A stretch of DNA of 64,000 bases from Nocardioides nematodiphilus (GCF_020216525.1 NZ_JAIWOY010000005.1:220216-284215), one strand, 5' to 3'. Shown: positions 16,068 through 26,911, numbered from the stretch's first letter. Translations and numbers: made by a program. Notes: generated by a model not told the origin, from the sequence alone.

Positions 16068-17522
16068 ATGGCCGCCAGCCAGGCAGGTAAGCACAAGGTC
16101 GTCGTCATCGGATCGGGCTTCGGAGGGCTCTTCGGCACCAAGGCCCTGCGTCACGCCGACGTCGAGGTGACGATGATCGCCAAGACGACCCACCACCTGT
16201 TCCAGCCGCTGCTGTACCAGGTCGCGACCGGCATCCTCTCCCAGGGCGAGATCGCGCCGGCCACCCGCGACGTGCTGCACAAGCAGAAGAACGCCACCGT
16301 CCTCCTCGGTGAGGTCACCGGCATCGACCTGACCAACAAGACGGTCACCAGCGAGCTGCTGGGCCGTGTGTCGGTCACCCCGTACGACTCGCTGATCGTC
16401 GCCGCCGGCGCGGGCCAGTCGTACTTCGGCAACGACCAGTTCGCCGAGTTCGCCCCGGGCATGAAGTCGATCGACGACGCCCTCGAGCTGCGCGGTCGGA
16501 TCTTCGGCTCCTTCGAGCTCGCCGAGCTCGGCGCCGCCCGTGGCGAGAATGTCGACGACCTGCTCACCTTCGTGGTCGTCGGCGCCGGCCCGACCGGCGT
16601 CGAGATGGCCGGCCAGATCGCCGAGCTCGCCCGCCGTACGCTGAAGCAGGACTTCCGCCACATCAGCAGCCGTCAGGCGCGCGTGGTCCTGGTCGACGCG
16701 GCTCCGCAGGTGCTGCCGCCGTTCGGCGAGAAGCTCGGCGAGTACAGCAAGAAGGCCCTCGAGAAGGCCGGCGTCGAGGTCGTCCTCGGCGGCATGGTGA
16801 CCGCCGTCGACGAGCGCGGCCTCGAGGTCAAGTTCAAGGACGGCAGCACCCGCCGCATCGACTCGGTCGCCAAGATCTGGGCCGCCGGCGTGCAGGCCTC
16901 GCCGCTCGGCAAGACCCTGGCGGAGCAGACCGGCGCCGAGCTCGACCGCGCCGGCCGGATCGCCGTCAACGACGACCTGACGCTCCCGGGCCACCCCGAG
17001 GTCTTCGTCCTCGGCGACATGATCAGCCTCAAGAACCTCCCGGGTGTCGCGCAGGTCGCGATGCAGGGCGGCAAGTTCGCCGCGAAGTCGATCAAGGCCG
17101 ACCTCGCCGGCAAGCCCCGCCCCCAGGAGTTCAAGTACTTCGACAAGGGCTCGATGGCGACCATCAGCCGTGGCAAGGCCGTCACGACGGTCGGCAAGCT
17201 CCGGTTCACCGGCCTGATCGCGTGGCTGATGTGGCTCGTCGTCCACCTCGCGTACCTGACCGGCTTCAAGAACCGCGTCACCGCGGTGCTGCGTTGGGCG
17301 ATCTCGTTCCTCGGCCGCGACCGCAGCGAGCGCACCACCACGCTGCAGCAGATCTTCGCCCGCCAGGCGCTGGAGCAGATCGACGGCGGAGCGACCGGTC
17401 TGGTCTCCGACCCGGGCGAGACCGAGCGTCTGCTCGAGGCGCGCCGCAACGAGCTCGAGGAGCAGGCCGCCAAGGAGGCCCGTCTCACCGACGCGGGCGA
17501 GCGTGGCGTCACCGCTCACTGA
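16068..17522 (+). CDS. ndh: Type II NADH dehydrogenase (NDH-2, 484 aa)
   Basis: A single-subunit, non-proton-pumping NADH:menaquinone oxidoreductase of the respiratory chain. It has the FAD-binding VVIGSGFGGLFGTKAL at the N-terminus, the NADH-binding VVVGAGPTGVEMAG (about residue 171) and the FVLGDM segment. A C-terminal hydrophobic helix (LIAWLMWLVVHLAYLTGF) with an amphipathic tail anchors it to the membrane. The ATG at 16068 follows a GAGAGAGGG ribosome site. It is monocistronic and closed by a terminator. Confidence 0.93.
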   Translation: MAASQAGKHKVVVIGSGFGGLFGTKALRHADVEVTMIAKTTHHLFQPLLYQVATGILSQGEIAPATRDVLHKQKNATVLLGEVTGIDLTNKTVTSELLGRVSVTPYDSLIVAAGAGQSYFGNDQFAEFAPGMKSIDDALELRGRIFGSFELAELGAARGENVDDLLTFVVVGAGPTGVEMAGQIAELARRTLKQDFRHISSRQARVVLVDAAPQVLPPFGEKLGEYSKKALEKAGVEVVLGGMVTAVDERGLEVKFKDGSTRRIDSVAKIWAAGVQASPLGKTLAEQTGAELDRAGRIAVNDDLTLPGHPEVFVLGDMISLKNLPGVAQVAMQGGKFAAKSIKADLAGKPRPQEFKYFDKGSMATISRGKAVTTVGKLRFTGLIAWLMWLVVHLAYLTGFKNRVTAVLRWAISFLGRDRSERTTTLQQIFARQALEQIDGGATGLVSDPGETERLLEARRNELEEQAAKEARLTDAGERGVTAH

Positions 17523-17536
17523 CACCCTCCCAACGG

Positions 17537-17561
17537 ACGCCCCGGCCGCGCGCCGGGGCGT
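17537..17561 (+). terminator. Terminator between ndh and the convergent membrane gene
   Basis: A 10-bp perfect stem ACGCCCCGGC/GCCGGGGCGT with a 5-nt loop (CGCGC). It probably serves both convergent genes. Confidence 0.75.
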
Positions 17562-17588
17562 TCGTCATCTCGGGGCTAGATCTCCGGG

Positions 17589-18338
17589 CTAGATCTCGGG
17601 GTGGAAGTACCGCACCACGTAGGTGAACTCGCGTGGGTCGACCATGGAGGAGTCGATGACGTACGGGCTCATCGAGCGCCGCAGGATCAGCACCTTCCAG
17701 CCACGACCGCCGGGCGTGCCGTGCATCTCGACCTGGACGTGGGCGAGGTCGAAGAGTGCCTTACTGCCGTTGCGCACGATCTCCAGCTCGCTGCCGTGCA
17801 GCGTGAGCCGAGCCGGGGTGGCACTGGTCCGGGTCGCCCAGATGACGCCGGTGACCACGGCGACGATGCCGGCGATCGCGTAGCTGGTGTAGCTGCGGTC
17901 CTGGTACGCCCACCAGGCCGCGCCGGCGGTCAGCGCGAGGAAGCCGAGCAGCAGCAGGCCGAGGATGCGCTGGGTCCCGCCGCGGGGCTTGAAGAAGATC
18001 GTCTGGGCGAGTGAGGGCACCGGGTCCAGCGGTGGGTTCGAGGGCCACGGCGCTCGGGTCTGCTCTGCCCGCACCTCATCGGCCGACGCGGGCTCGGCAG
18101 CCACCGGCGCGGGGTCCTCGACCGCCGCGGGCTCCGGATCCGGCTCGGCCCGGAGCGCGGCCAGGACGCTCGCTGCGGCGACGTTGTGATCGGGCAGCTG
18201 CGGCTCGACGTGCGCGGATGCCTCGGATCCGGGCATCTGCTGGGGCTCCGGCTCGACGTCCTCCGGACGGCCCTCGTGGTGGGCCAGCCACTGCTCGAAG
18301 AGGTCGGCCCCCCGCCCGGTGCCGTCGGTCTCGCTCAT
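17589..18338 (-). CDS. Membrane protein with acidic N-terminal region and C-terminal PH-like domain (249 aa)
   Basis: Residues 1-115 are Pro/Glu/Ala-rich and probably disordered. Two membrane helices follow (ILGLLLLGFLALTAGAAWWA and YAIAGIVAVVTGVIWA). Residues 175-249 form a beta-rich domain ending VIDSSMVDPREFTYVVRYFHPEI. That domain is homologous to the C-terminus of the giant coiled-coil protein at 41964-44876 (shared LTLHGSEL/LTAGEVTV, GRGWKVxI/RRWKVDL, MVDxxxFT and RxxPEI). TACGCT six bases before the ATG indicates a leaderless start. The stop lies in a small tandem duplication of CTAGATCTC (17576-17600). Confidence 0.72.
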   Translation of the reverse strand: MSETDGTGRGADLFEQWLAHHEGRPEDVEPEPQQMPGSEASAHVEPQLPDHNVAAASVLAALRAEPDPEPAAVEDPAPVAAEPASADEVRAEQTRAPWPSNPPLDPVPSLAQTIFFKPRGGTQRILGLLLLGFLALTAGAAWWAYQDRSYTSYAIAGIVAVVTGVIWATRTSATPARLTLHGSELEIVRNGSKALFDLAHVQVEMHGTPGGRGWKVLILRRSMSPYVIDSSMVDPREFTYVVRYFHPEI

Positions 18339-18387
18339 GACCAGAGCGTAGATGCGCGACGAACGGCACGAGGGAAGTTGTCGGAAG

Positions 18388-18461
18388 TACCCCGTGTCGG
18401 GCTCGAACCGACGACCCGCGGATTAAAAGTCCGCTGCTCTAACCAACTGAGCTAACGGGGC
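18388..18461 (-). tRNA. tRNA-Lys (TTT)
   Basis: Reading the minus strand: acceptor GCCCCGT/ACGGGGT, anticodon loop CTTTTAA (TTT), T-loop GTTCGAGC and discriminator A. CCA is not encoded. Confidence 0.95.
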
Positions 18462-18652
18462 GGGGGTAGACAATCACGTCGAGCAAACCATGGGAAATCC
18501 ACCCGGTGTGGTTTGCCGCCGTCGCTAACGGTCCGCGCGGAAGACGCTGAGGAGCCTGGACCTGGGCCTTGAGGCGACTGAGAGTAGATGTGGGTGGCCG
18601 GCGGCGAGACCCCGATCGGCTCACACCACCCTCGAAGACGGAGCGGTCAGAA

Positions 18653-19615
18653 TCAGGCCGGCTCGAGCTCGCCGAACTGGGCCCGGTGCTCGGTCGGCGT
18701 GACGCCGAGCTGGCGACGGAAGTGGTAACGCAGCGCCTCCGGAGACCCGAAGCCGCTGCGGGCGGCGACATGGTCGATGGGCAGGTTCGTCGACTCCAGC
18801 AGGCGGCGTGCCCGATCGACCCGCTGCAGGAGCAGCCAGCGCATCGGGCTCAAGCCGATACGCTCGCTGAAGCGCCGGGTGAAGGTCCGTCGCGACATCG
18901 CGCCCGCACGGGCCCAGGCGGTGAGGTCGATCGGCTCGTCAAGCCGGTCGTGCGCCCAGCCCATCGCTACGGCGAGGGTGTCCTCGCCCGCGTCGGTGAC
19001 GGGCGCCGGAATGTACTGCGCCTGCGAACCGACGCGGTGCGGAGCCATCACCATCGCCCGGGCGACGAAGGCGGCATATGTGCTGCCGTGGTGCTGGCGG
19101 ACGACGTGCAAGCAGCAGTCGAGCGCGGCTGCGACACCCGCAGACGTCACGATGTCGCCGAGGTCGCTCCACAGCACATCGGCGGCGACGTGGACGGCGG
19201 GGAAGCGCTCAGCGAGCTCGACGGCGGAAGCCCAGTGCGTGGAAACCGTGCGCCCGTCGACCAAACCGGTCGCCGCGACCAGCCAACTGCCCAGGCACAG
19301 GCCGATCAGCTGGGCGCCGCGCTCGTGTGCGGCCCGCAGGGAGCCGAGCAACGCCGTTGACGGCTCGACCTCCGGGTCCCAGCTCGGTGCCACGATGACG
19401 TCCGCTGTGGCCAGCGCTTCTAGCCCCATCGGCACGCGGAGCGTGAGCCCGCCGGCAAGTGTCAGCTCGCCGGGGTCCTCAGTGCACACGACGACGTCAT
19501 AGCGGGGCTTCACGCCGCTCACGCCGGCGAGTCCGAAGACCATCTGCGGCACCGAGAGGTGGAACGGGCTCACGCCGTCATAGGCGAGGACCGCGACCGA
19601 GCGCCTGGGCTGCAT
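18653..19615 (-). CDS. GlxA-family transcriptional regulator (DJ-1/PfpI + AraC HTH, 320 aa)
   Basis: The N-terminal 175 residues are a class-I glutamine-amidotransferase-like (DJ-1/PfpI) domain with the nucleophile-elbow region LIGLCLGSWLVA. The C-terminal 110 residues are an AraC-type double HTH (AGAMSRRTFTRRF and DHVAARSGFGSPEALRYHF). Such proteins act as transcription activators for small-molecule catabolism. TAAGAT lies six bases upstream of the ATG, a leaderless start. The gene is divergent from the metallo-hydrolase at 19686 with only 70 bp between, so that gene is its likely target. Confidence 0.88.
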   Translation of the reverse strand: MQPRRSVAVLAYDGVSPFHLSVPQMVFGLAGVSGVKPRYDVVVCTEDPGELTLAGGLTLRVPMGLEALATADVIVAPSWDPEVEPSTALLGSLRAAHERGAQLIGLCLGSWLVAATGLVDGRTVSTHWASAVELAERFPAVHVAADVLWSDLGDIVTSAGVAAALDCCLHVVRQHHGSTYAAFVARAMVMAPHRVGSQAQYIPAPVTDAGEDTLAVAMGWAHDRLDEPIDLTAWARAGAMSRRTFTRRFSERIGLSPMRWLLLQRVDRARRLLESTNLPIDHVAARSGFGSPEALRYHFRRQLGVTPTEHRAQFGELEPA

Positions 19616-19685
19616 GGCCCGATCTTACGGAACGGTGGCACTCGGGCCAATGGTCGGCGGGTCGTACGCACGGCACGCTTTTGCC

Positions 19686-20426
19686 ATGACTGAACTTCTC
19701 CTCGTCGGCGGCCCTACCGTCCGTATCCGCTACGCCGGCTCGACCTTCCTGACCGACCCGACCTTCGACCCGCCCGGGGACTACGAAGGGCGCGTGACCC
19801 TGCACAAGCTCACCGGCCCCGCCCTCACTGTCGACGAGGTCGGGCGGGTCGACGTGGTCCTGCTCTCGCACGACGAGCACGCCGACAATCTGGATCATTC
19901 GGGCCGGGCGCTCTTGGCCCAGGTGCCCGTCGTGCTCTCCGAACCGGGAGCGGCGCACCGAATTCCGAGCGTGACGGGGCTCGAGCCGTGGGCGTCGACC
20001 CGCATCGGCGACGTGACCGTGACGGCCGTGCCCGCCTTGCACGGTCCGGAGGGCTGCGAACCGTTGACCGGTGTCGTCACGGGATTCGTCCTCCAGGCCG
20101 CCGGCGAACCCACGGTCTACGTGTCCGGAGACAACGCATCGGTCGACATCGTCGGCGAGATCGCCAGCCGGTTCCCGATCGACGTCGCCGTGCTCTTCAC
20201 CGGGGCCGGCAATGTCGGCGCCTTCGGCGACACCGACATCACCCTGAACCGACGCACGGCGGTCCAGGCAGCCGGCCTGCTCGGCGATGCAGTCATCGTC
20301 CCCGCGCACGCAGATGGTTGGGATCACTTCAGCGAGACCAGGGAGTCGTTGGCGCGGGCGTTCGAGTATGCAGGTCTTGGCGCCCGGCTCCTGCTGCTCG
20401 AACCAGGCGTGGCGACGGCACTCTGA
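19686..20426 (+). CDS. MBL-fold metallo-hydrolase, UlaG-like (246 aa)
   Basis: A metallo-beta-lactamase fold enzyme with the metal motif VVLLSHDEHADNLDHSG (SHxxHxDNxD, a variant of HxHxDH), then TAVPALHGPEG and HADGWDHF as later metal ligands. It resembles UlaG and related Zn- or Mn-dependent lactonases and hydrolases that act on small molecules. The ATG at 19686 is preferred to upstream in-frame starts because the family begins TELLLVGGPTVRIRYAGS. It is divergent from the GlxA-type regulator, which may control it. Confidence 0.85.
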   Translation: MTELLLVGGPTVRIRYAGSTFLTDPTFDPPGDYEGRVTLHKLTGPALTVDEVGRVDVVLLSHDEHADNLDHSGRALLAQVPVVLSEPGAAHRIPSVTGLEPWASTRIGDVTVTAVPALHGPEGCEPLTGVVTGFVLQAAGEPTVYVSGDNASVDIVGEIASRFPIDVAVLFTGAGNVGAFGDTDITLNRRTAVQAAGLLGDAVIVPAHADGWDHFSETRESLARAFEYAGLGARLLLLEPGVATAL

Positions 20427-20516
20427 CGCTCGGCCGCACTCAGGCGGAACCTCTCCCGCGTCCACCTGAGGGTCACGTGAACTCGCCCAGCACGACACGT
20501 CGGTCCGCAGCGGCCG

Positions 20517-22382
20517 TCAGCGTCGTACGACGTCGAACTGGGCCATCATGCCGTGGTCCTCGTGGTCGAGCATGTGGCAATGGAGCATGAACAGGCCGGT
20601 GTAGTCGCTGAAGCGTGCCGCCACCTCGATCGACTCGCCCGGGTCGAGCCGCCAGGTGTCCTCGAGGCCGCGCTCCCAGGGCGGAGGGCGCCGGCCGTCG
20701 CGCAGTAGCGTGCGCCATTGCTCCTCGTGCAGGTGCACGAAGTGGGTCAGCCGGGTGTCGTTGACAATGCGCCACCGTCGGACGCTGCCCAGGGGGACCG
20801 TCACATCGGCCCGGTGCGGGTCGAACGCCTTGCCGTCGATCGACCAGTACGACCTGCCGTGAGGGCCGTGCGCGAGGCCGAGATGCCAGGTGTGGGTGAC
20901 GTGGCGCGGAGCCGGGGCCAGCGCGGGCGACGGCAGCTGCGTCGGGATGCGGGACCGGTCGGGAGCGGCGTGCCGGACCCGGAACTCCATCACGGCTCCG
21001 GGCCGTGAGCCGGTCCCGCTCGTCGCGTCGGCGCGCGGGATGGAGGTGAGGACGACGTTCTGTCCCTCCAGGCCATGGAAGTCGACGATGACCTGCGCCC
21101 GCTGCGAGGGCCCGAGCAGGATGTCCGGGCGCACGACGGGATGGCGCAGCAGCCCGTCGCCGGTGCCGATCTGGACGAGCGGGCGCCCGTTGGAGAGCGC
21201 GAGGTCGTACATCGAGAACCCCGACGAGTTGAGCAACCGGAGCCGGTAACGCGTCGCGCTGACGTCCAGGTGTGGTGCGTAGCGGCCGTTGACCAGGATC
21301 CGCTCGCCGGGGATGCCGTCGTTCGGCGGCGCGTGCGGGCCGGTCCAGCTCATCGCGCCGTGGTCCATGACCATGGTCGGCATCGCGGGATGGATGAGCT
21401 GGTTCTGGGCGTCGAGCGAACGCTCACTGATCATGAGCGGGACGTCCCGACGCCCGTGCGGCAGCCGCAGCCGCTTCTCGGCCGGGTCATCGACGATCAT
21501 CATCCCCTGGAGCCCGTTCCAGTTGTTGCGCGAGGTGCGGTCCATCCGGTGGTCGTGGTACCAGAAGAAGGAGCCCGGCTCGGCCCGGCCGTCGTCGGTG
21601 AGCGGGTAGCGGTAGGTGCGGGTCCGGCCGTGGCGCACGAGGGAGTGGGTGGGCTGCCCGTCGTACTGCGACGCGTGGTGGTCGCCGTGGAGGTGCATCG
21701 AGGTCGATCCTGCGGAGCGGGGGAGCCGGTTGACGACGGTGACGTCCGTCTCGTGGCCCGTGGGACGGCGGATCGTGGGGCCCGGGTAGGTGCCGCCGTA
21801 CGTCCACATCCGGGTCAGCGGGCCCGCCGGCATCACGCGGACGCCCGCCCGCCGCTGCACCAGCCGGACGTGTCGCCCGGCGACCTGACGCGGGACGACC
21901 AGGGCCTGGTCGAAGGAAGGCAGAGTGCCCGTTGTGCCGCCGCGGGAGCCGGTGACGATCAGCTGCCCCCGCATGCTGGGGTGGAAGGTGCAGTGGAACC
22001 AGTAGGTGCCTGCAGCGAGGCCGGCGACCGGCACGCTCAGCGTCGAGCCGGGAGGAACGCGGACCGAGAACAGGGGCGTACCGCCCGCGTCGGTGGCGTC
22101 GGAGGTGACCGTGTGGTCGATGCTGTCGAGGTTCACCGCGCTCAGCACGCCATCCTGGGACACGGTCACTCGCCGGGTCGCGTAGCCGTGATCCATCGCG
22201 TCGCGCGGGATCACGATGGTGGCGTTGACGGGAGTGTCCCCGAGGTCGGCCGAGGCAGGCACCGGCCCGCCGACCACGACGCTGAGGCCGACGGCCATGA
22301 CCAGCGTGACGGCTGCGCGCATGACCCTGGAGCCCGTTCTCGCCACCCCACCAACCCTCCGCGACATGGCCGTGCGCGTCAT
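20517..22382 (-). CDS. Secreted multicopper oxidase with extra N-terminal blue-copper domain (621 aa)
   Basis: The signal peptide precedes an N-terminal cupredoxin domain with a type-1 site (WFHCTFHPSMRG). A complete laccase/CotA-like oxidase follows with the four copper motifs SMHLHGDHH, FWYHDH, THFVHLHEE and LHCHMLDHEDHGMM; the Met at the end gives a T1-Met, moderate-potential centre. It probably oxidises cuprous ions, manganese or phenols outside the cell. The fused N-terminal domain could act as a built-in electron or copper donor. Starts at 22382 (ATG, MTRTAM...) or 22367 are both possible. It is divergent from a secreted cupredoxin-like gene. Confidence 0.87.
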   Translation of the reverse strand: MTRTAMSRRVGGVARTGSRVMRAAVTLVMAVGLSVVVGGPVPASADLGDTPVNATIVIPRDAMDHGYATRRVTVSQDGVLSAVNLDSIDHTVTSDATDAGGTPLFSVRVPPGSTLSVPVAGLAAGTYWFHCTFHPSMRGQLIVTGSRGGTTGTLPSFDQALVVPRQVAGRHVRLVQRRAGVRVMPAGPLTRMWTYGGTYPGPTIRRPTGHETDVTVVNRLPRSAGSTSMHLHGDHHASQYDGQPTHSLVRHGRTRTYRYPLTDDGRAEPGSFFWYHDHRMDRTSRNNWNGLQGMMIVDDPAEKRLRLPHGRRDVPLMISERSLDAQNQLIHPAMPTMVMDHGAMSWTGPHAPPNDGIPGERILVNGRYAPHLDVSATRYRLRLLNSSGFSMYDLALSNGRPLVQIGTGDGLLRHPVVRPDILLGPSQRAQVIVDFHGLEGQNVVLTSIPRADATSGTGSRPGAVMEFRVRHAAPDRSRIPTQLPSPALAPAPRHVTHTWHLGLAHGPHGRSYWSIDGKAFDPHRADVTVPLGSVRRWRIVNDTRLTHFVHLHEEQWRTLLRDGRRPPPWERGLEDTWRLDPGESIEVAARFSDYTGLFMLHCHMLDHEDHGMMAQFDVVRR

Positions 22383-22474
22383 ACCCGATTTACGGGAATG
22401 GCGAACACGTCCGCATGCGGCTGCGCGGCTGCGCGCCACTGTCGAGAGAACTTCCCGCCTAGAAAGGCCGCACC

Positions 22475-23335
22475 ATGCATCAATTCCTCCGTGCGCGCGC
22501 CCTCAGTCTCGCGGTGGTCGCCGCCGTCGCCGGCGCCGTCGTCTCCGTACCGGTCCACGCCGACGCTTCCAGCATCCTCAAGATCCACATCAACTCGCAT
22601 GGCAAGGTGAGGCTCAGCGACACGACGCTGCACACCGGCACGGTGCGGTTCGCGTTGACCGGTGGCGCCCCGGGCTGGGGTGTTCAGGTGGTGACGCTCA
22701 AGCACGGGCTGACGCTGAAGCGTGCCGAGGGTCTGGTCGCCGGTGCCTTCGCGGGCAACGTCAAGAAGATCCGCAAGATGTACGCCGACATCAACTTCGT
22801 CGGCGGCCCGAGCGCCAGCGGCCCTACGTCTGGCACCCTGGAGCTGCCGAAGGCCGGCACCTACTACGTCTTCGGTACGCCGCCGGACGGGGTGAAGTCA
22901 CCCAACGTCGTGAAGGTCCATGTCACGGGCCCGGCCGTGCGCCCGGCCGCGCCGACGAGCAAGGCCCAGGTCGTCGCGGTCACGGGCGCCCGTTGGGGCG
23001 GCCGGTCGACCCTGCCGCACAAGGGGACGCTGGTCTTCAAGAACAGGTCCAAGGACTACGCGCACTTCGTCGACTTCGAGGCCGTGCAGCCGGGGACCAC
23101 GCGGGACCAGGTGCTGAGCTTCCTGCAGAGCTCGGGGCCGAACTCGCCGCCGCCGAGCTTCGCCGACATGACGCGTCAGGGGTTCAGCGGCTCGATCGTC
23201 AGCCCCGGCGAGTGGACGGCCCAGCGGTTCCACCTCGCGCCGGGCGCATACGCGGTCCTGTGCTTCATGCCCGACAAGAAGATGGGCATGCCGCACGCGC
23301 TCATGGGGATGGTCAAGATCGTCACCGTGAAGTAG
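22475..23335 (+). CDS. Secreted cupredoxin-like protein (286 aa)
   Basis: A Sec signal peptide (cleavage near VPVHADA) is followed by two beta-rich halves. The second half has HFVDFEAVQPG and near the end LCFMPDKKMGMPHALMGM, whose His...Cys...His...Met spacing looks like a type-1 copper site. The first half (TVRFALTGGAPGWGVQ) may be a copper-less repeat. An AGAAAGG ribosome site supports the ATG. The divergent arrangement with the multicopper oxidase suggests the two work on the same extracellular redox task. Function is inferred from motif and context only. Confidence 0.7.
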   Translation: MHQFLRARALSLAVVAAVAGAVVSVPVHADASSILKIHINSHGKVRLSDTTLHTGTVRFALTGGAPGWGVQVVTLKHGLTLKRAEGLVAGAFAGNVKKIRKMYADINFVGGPSASGPTSGTLELPKAGTYYVFGTPPDGVKSPNVVKVHVTGPAVRPAAPTSKAQVVAVTGARWGGRSTLPHKGTLVFKNRSKDYAHFVDFEAVQPGTTRDQVLSFLQSSGPNSPPPSFADMTRQGFSGSIVSPGEWTAQRFHLAPGAYAVLCFMPDKKMGMPHALMGMVKIVTVK

Positions 23336-23348
23336 CTCGGACGCGGCT

Positions 23349-23379
23349 GAGCGCGGCGGGGTAGTGCCCCGCCGCGCTC
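23349..23379 (+). terminator. Terminator after the cupredoxin-like gene
   Basis: A 13-bp perfect stem (23349-23361 with 23367-23379) and a TAGTG loop, 14 nt after the stop. Confidence 0.85.
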
Positions 23380-23814
23380 ACTCGCGTCCGGACTCGGGTA
23401 CGCCGGTCCCTCGCCACGGGTGCGCCCCGGGCCGCCGCCTCGTTCCGTCGCGGGGTGAAATCGGCGGCCAGCTCGCGCACCTCGGCGATTGTGCAGGGCT
23501 CTGCCCCGCCTCACGGACCGGAAGCATCACCGCTCCTGCCTTCACGAGCCCGCGATGTCTTAGTCGACCCCAGACGAGGAGGACCGCCGGTCCCAGGACG
23601 CGCAGGCCCTTCCAGGCCGGGGCCCCTCGCGGTTGACTGGCCGCGGAGCAGCGCGCCCCCGCTATGACCCGCGTCACTTCGCAAGGAGTGGATCGATCCA
23701 TATGACGGCGGTCACACCTTCGGCATCCTGATTCCGGCATGATCCCCAGCACGAAGCCCGGGAGCACCTCGATCCACGAGAGCCCTGGAGCGCGAGAACC
23801 ACGAAGGAGCCTCG
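23380..23814 (+). other. Intergenic region upstream of pntAB, no gene seen
   Basis: 435 bp with no credible coding frame: open frames here lack codon bias and ribosome sites. The last 50 bases form the pntA leader with GAAGGAGC as ribosome site. A nine-residue ATG frame at 23702 is too short to judge. I see no convincing promoter hexamers or repeats. Confidence 0.5.
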
Positions 23815-25359
23815 ATGTTGATCGGAGTGACCCGCGAGACCCGTCCCGGCGAGACGAGGGTCGCGGCGACGCCGACCACCGTCGCCCAGCTGCTCAAGCT
23901 CGGGTACGACGTCGTGGTCGAGGCGGGTGCCGGTGCCTTGTCGAGCTTCGCCGACGAGGCGTACGTCGAGGCCGGCGCGCGGATCGGCACGGCCGAGGAC
24001 GCGTGGGGCGCCGACGTGGTCTTCCGTGTCAACGGCCCGACGGTCGCCGAGGTCGCGCGCCTCAGGAGCGGTGCGTACGTGACCGGGCTGATGGCTCCGG
24101 CCCAGAGCCCGGAGCTGCTCGAGGCGCTCGCTGCGCGCGGCGTGACCGCGCTGGCGATGGACGCGGTCCCGCGCATCAGCCGCGCGCAGTCCCTCGATGT
24201 CCTCAGCTCGATGGCCAACATCGCGGGCTACCGCGCCGTGATCGAGGCCGCCCACCACTTCGGCCGGTTCTTCACCGGCCAGGTCACCGCCGCGGGCAAG
24301 GTACCGCCGGCCAAGGTCCTCATCGCGGGGGCCGGCGTCGCTGGCCTGGCCGCCATCGGCGCCGCCTCCTCGCTCGGCGCGATCGTGCGTGCCACCGACC
24401 CGCGCCCCGAGGTGGCCGACCAGGTGAAGTCCCTCGGTGGCGAGTACCTCCCGGTGGTCGTGCCGCAGGAGGAGCAACAGGTCTCCTCGGACGGCTACGC
24501 CAAGGCCACCAGCGAGGCGTACGACGCCGCGGCCGCGCAGCTCTACTCCGACCAGGCCGCTGACGTCGACATCGTCGTGACCACCGCGCTCATCCCGGGC
24601 CGCGCCGCCCCGCGCCTGCTCACCGCCGCCGACGTGGCCTCGATGAAGCCCGGCTCGGTGATCGTCGACATGGCCGCGGCCATGGGCGGGAACGTCGAGG
24701 GCTCGGTCGCCGGCGAGGTCGTCACCACCGACCACGGCGTCACCATCATCGGCTACACCGACCTGGCCGGTCGCCTGCCCGCGCAGGCCAGCCAGCTCTA
24801 CGGCACCAACCTGGTCAACCTCGCCAAGCTGCTCACGCCGGGCAAGGACGGCCGCCTCGTCCTCGACTTCGAGGATGTCGTGCAGCGTGGCCTCACGGTC
24901 ACCCATGAGCGCCAGGTCATCTGGCCGCCGCCGCCCGTGCAGGTCTCGGCGGCACCGGCGGCACCGGTGGCGAAGCCGGAGCCGAAGCCGGTCAAGGAGC
25001 CGATGTCGGCGCAGGCCCGGCTCGGCTGGAGCCTGGTGGCGATGCTGGTGTTCGGCGCGATCGTCGCCTGGGCGCCGCAGCCGCTGCCCCAGCACTTCAC
25101 CGTGCTGATGCTCTCGATCGTGATCGGCTACTACGTGATCGGCAAGGTCGCGCACGCCCTGCACACCCCGCTGATGTCGGTCACCAATGCCATCTCGGGC
25201 GTGGTCGTGGTCGGCGCGCTGCTGCAGCTCGTGACCGTCACCGGCGACCGCACGATGCAGATCCTGGCTGCGATCGCCGTACTGCTCGCCTCCATCAACG
25301 TCTTCGGCGGCTTCGCCGTCACCCGCCGCATGCTGGCGATGTTCTCGAAGGGCAACTGA
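23815..25359 (+). CDS. pntA: NAD(P) transhydrogenase subunit alpha (514 aa)
   Basis: Proton-translocating transhydrogenase subunit that carries the NAD(H)-binding domain I ([24 protein letters not shown], about residue 175, shown here in parts GAGVAG and RATDPRPE) and, after a Pro/Ala linker near residue 385, four C-terminal membrane helices. This is the E. coli-type fused alpha subunit, not the split alpha1/alpha2 form. With PntB it uses the proton-motive force to make NADPH from NADH. The ATG at 23815 follows GGAG. The stop is two bases before pntB. Confidence 0.93.
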   Translation: MLIGVTRETRPGETRVAATPTTVAQLLKLGYDVVVEAGAGALSSFADEAYVEAGARIGTAEDAWGADVVFRVNGPTVAEVARLRSGAYVTGLMAPAQSPELLEALAARGVTALAMDAVPRISRAQSLDVLSSMANIAGYRAVIEAAHHFGRFFTGQVTAAGKVPPAKVLIAGAGVAGLAAIGAASSLGAIVRATDPRPEVADQVKSLGGEYLPVVVPQEEQQVSSDGYAKATSEAYDAAAAQLYSDQAADVDIVVTTALIPGRAAPRLLTAADVASMKPGSVIVDMAAAMGGNVEGSVAGEVVTTDHGVTIIGYTDLAGRLPAQASQLYGTNLVNLAKLLTPGKDGRLVLDFEDVVQRGLTVTHERQVIWPPPPVQVSAAPAAPVAKPEPKPVKEPMSAQARLGWSLVAMLVFGAIVAWAPQPLPQHFTVLMLSIVIGYYVIGKVAHALHTPLMSVTNAISGVVVVGALLQLVTVTGDRTMQILAAIAVLLASINVFGGFAVTRRMLAMFSKGN

Positions 25360-25361
25360 TC

Positions 25362-26816
<1,455 letters not shown>

Positions 26817-26821
26817 GGCCG

Positions 26822-26893
26822 ATGACGCGCACGATCATCGCGTACACCTTCGACGCGCTGCGCGGCCGCACCGCACACCCCGGTCCTGCGTGA
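26822..26893 (+). CDS. Possible 23-residue ORF after pntB
   Basis: ATG at 26822, six bases after the pntB stop with GAGG just upstream. The predicted peptide MTRTIIAYTFDALRGRT... resembles the first residues of thiolases (xxYxxDAxRTPxG). It may be the remnant of a lost downstream gene rather than a working peptide. Both readings are speculative. Confidence 0.25.
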   Translation: MTRTIIAYTFDALRGRTAHPGPA

Positions 26894-26911
26894 GGTCCGC
26901 GTGGCGCTCCG

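Noticed and set aside
16011..17525. 504-residue minus-strand frame opposite ndh
   Set aside because: Low-complexity mirror of ndh codons with no domain; ndh motifs are complete on the plus strand.
22384..22396. CCCGATTTACGGG as a copper operator
   Set aside because: Only four bases pair on each side and it does not match the CueR or CsoR sites I know; kept as a remark only.
23364..23636. 90-residue plus-strand frame upstream of pntA
   Set aside because: Arg/Pro/Thr-rich shadow composition, begins inside a terminator hairpin, no ribosome site.
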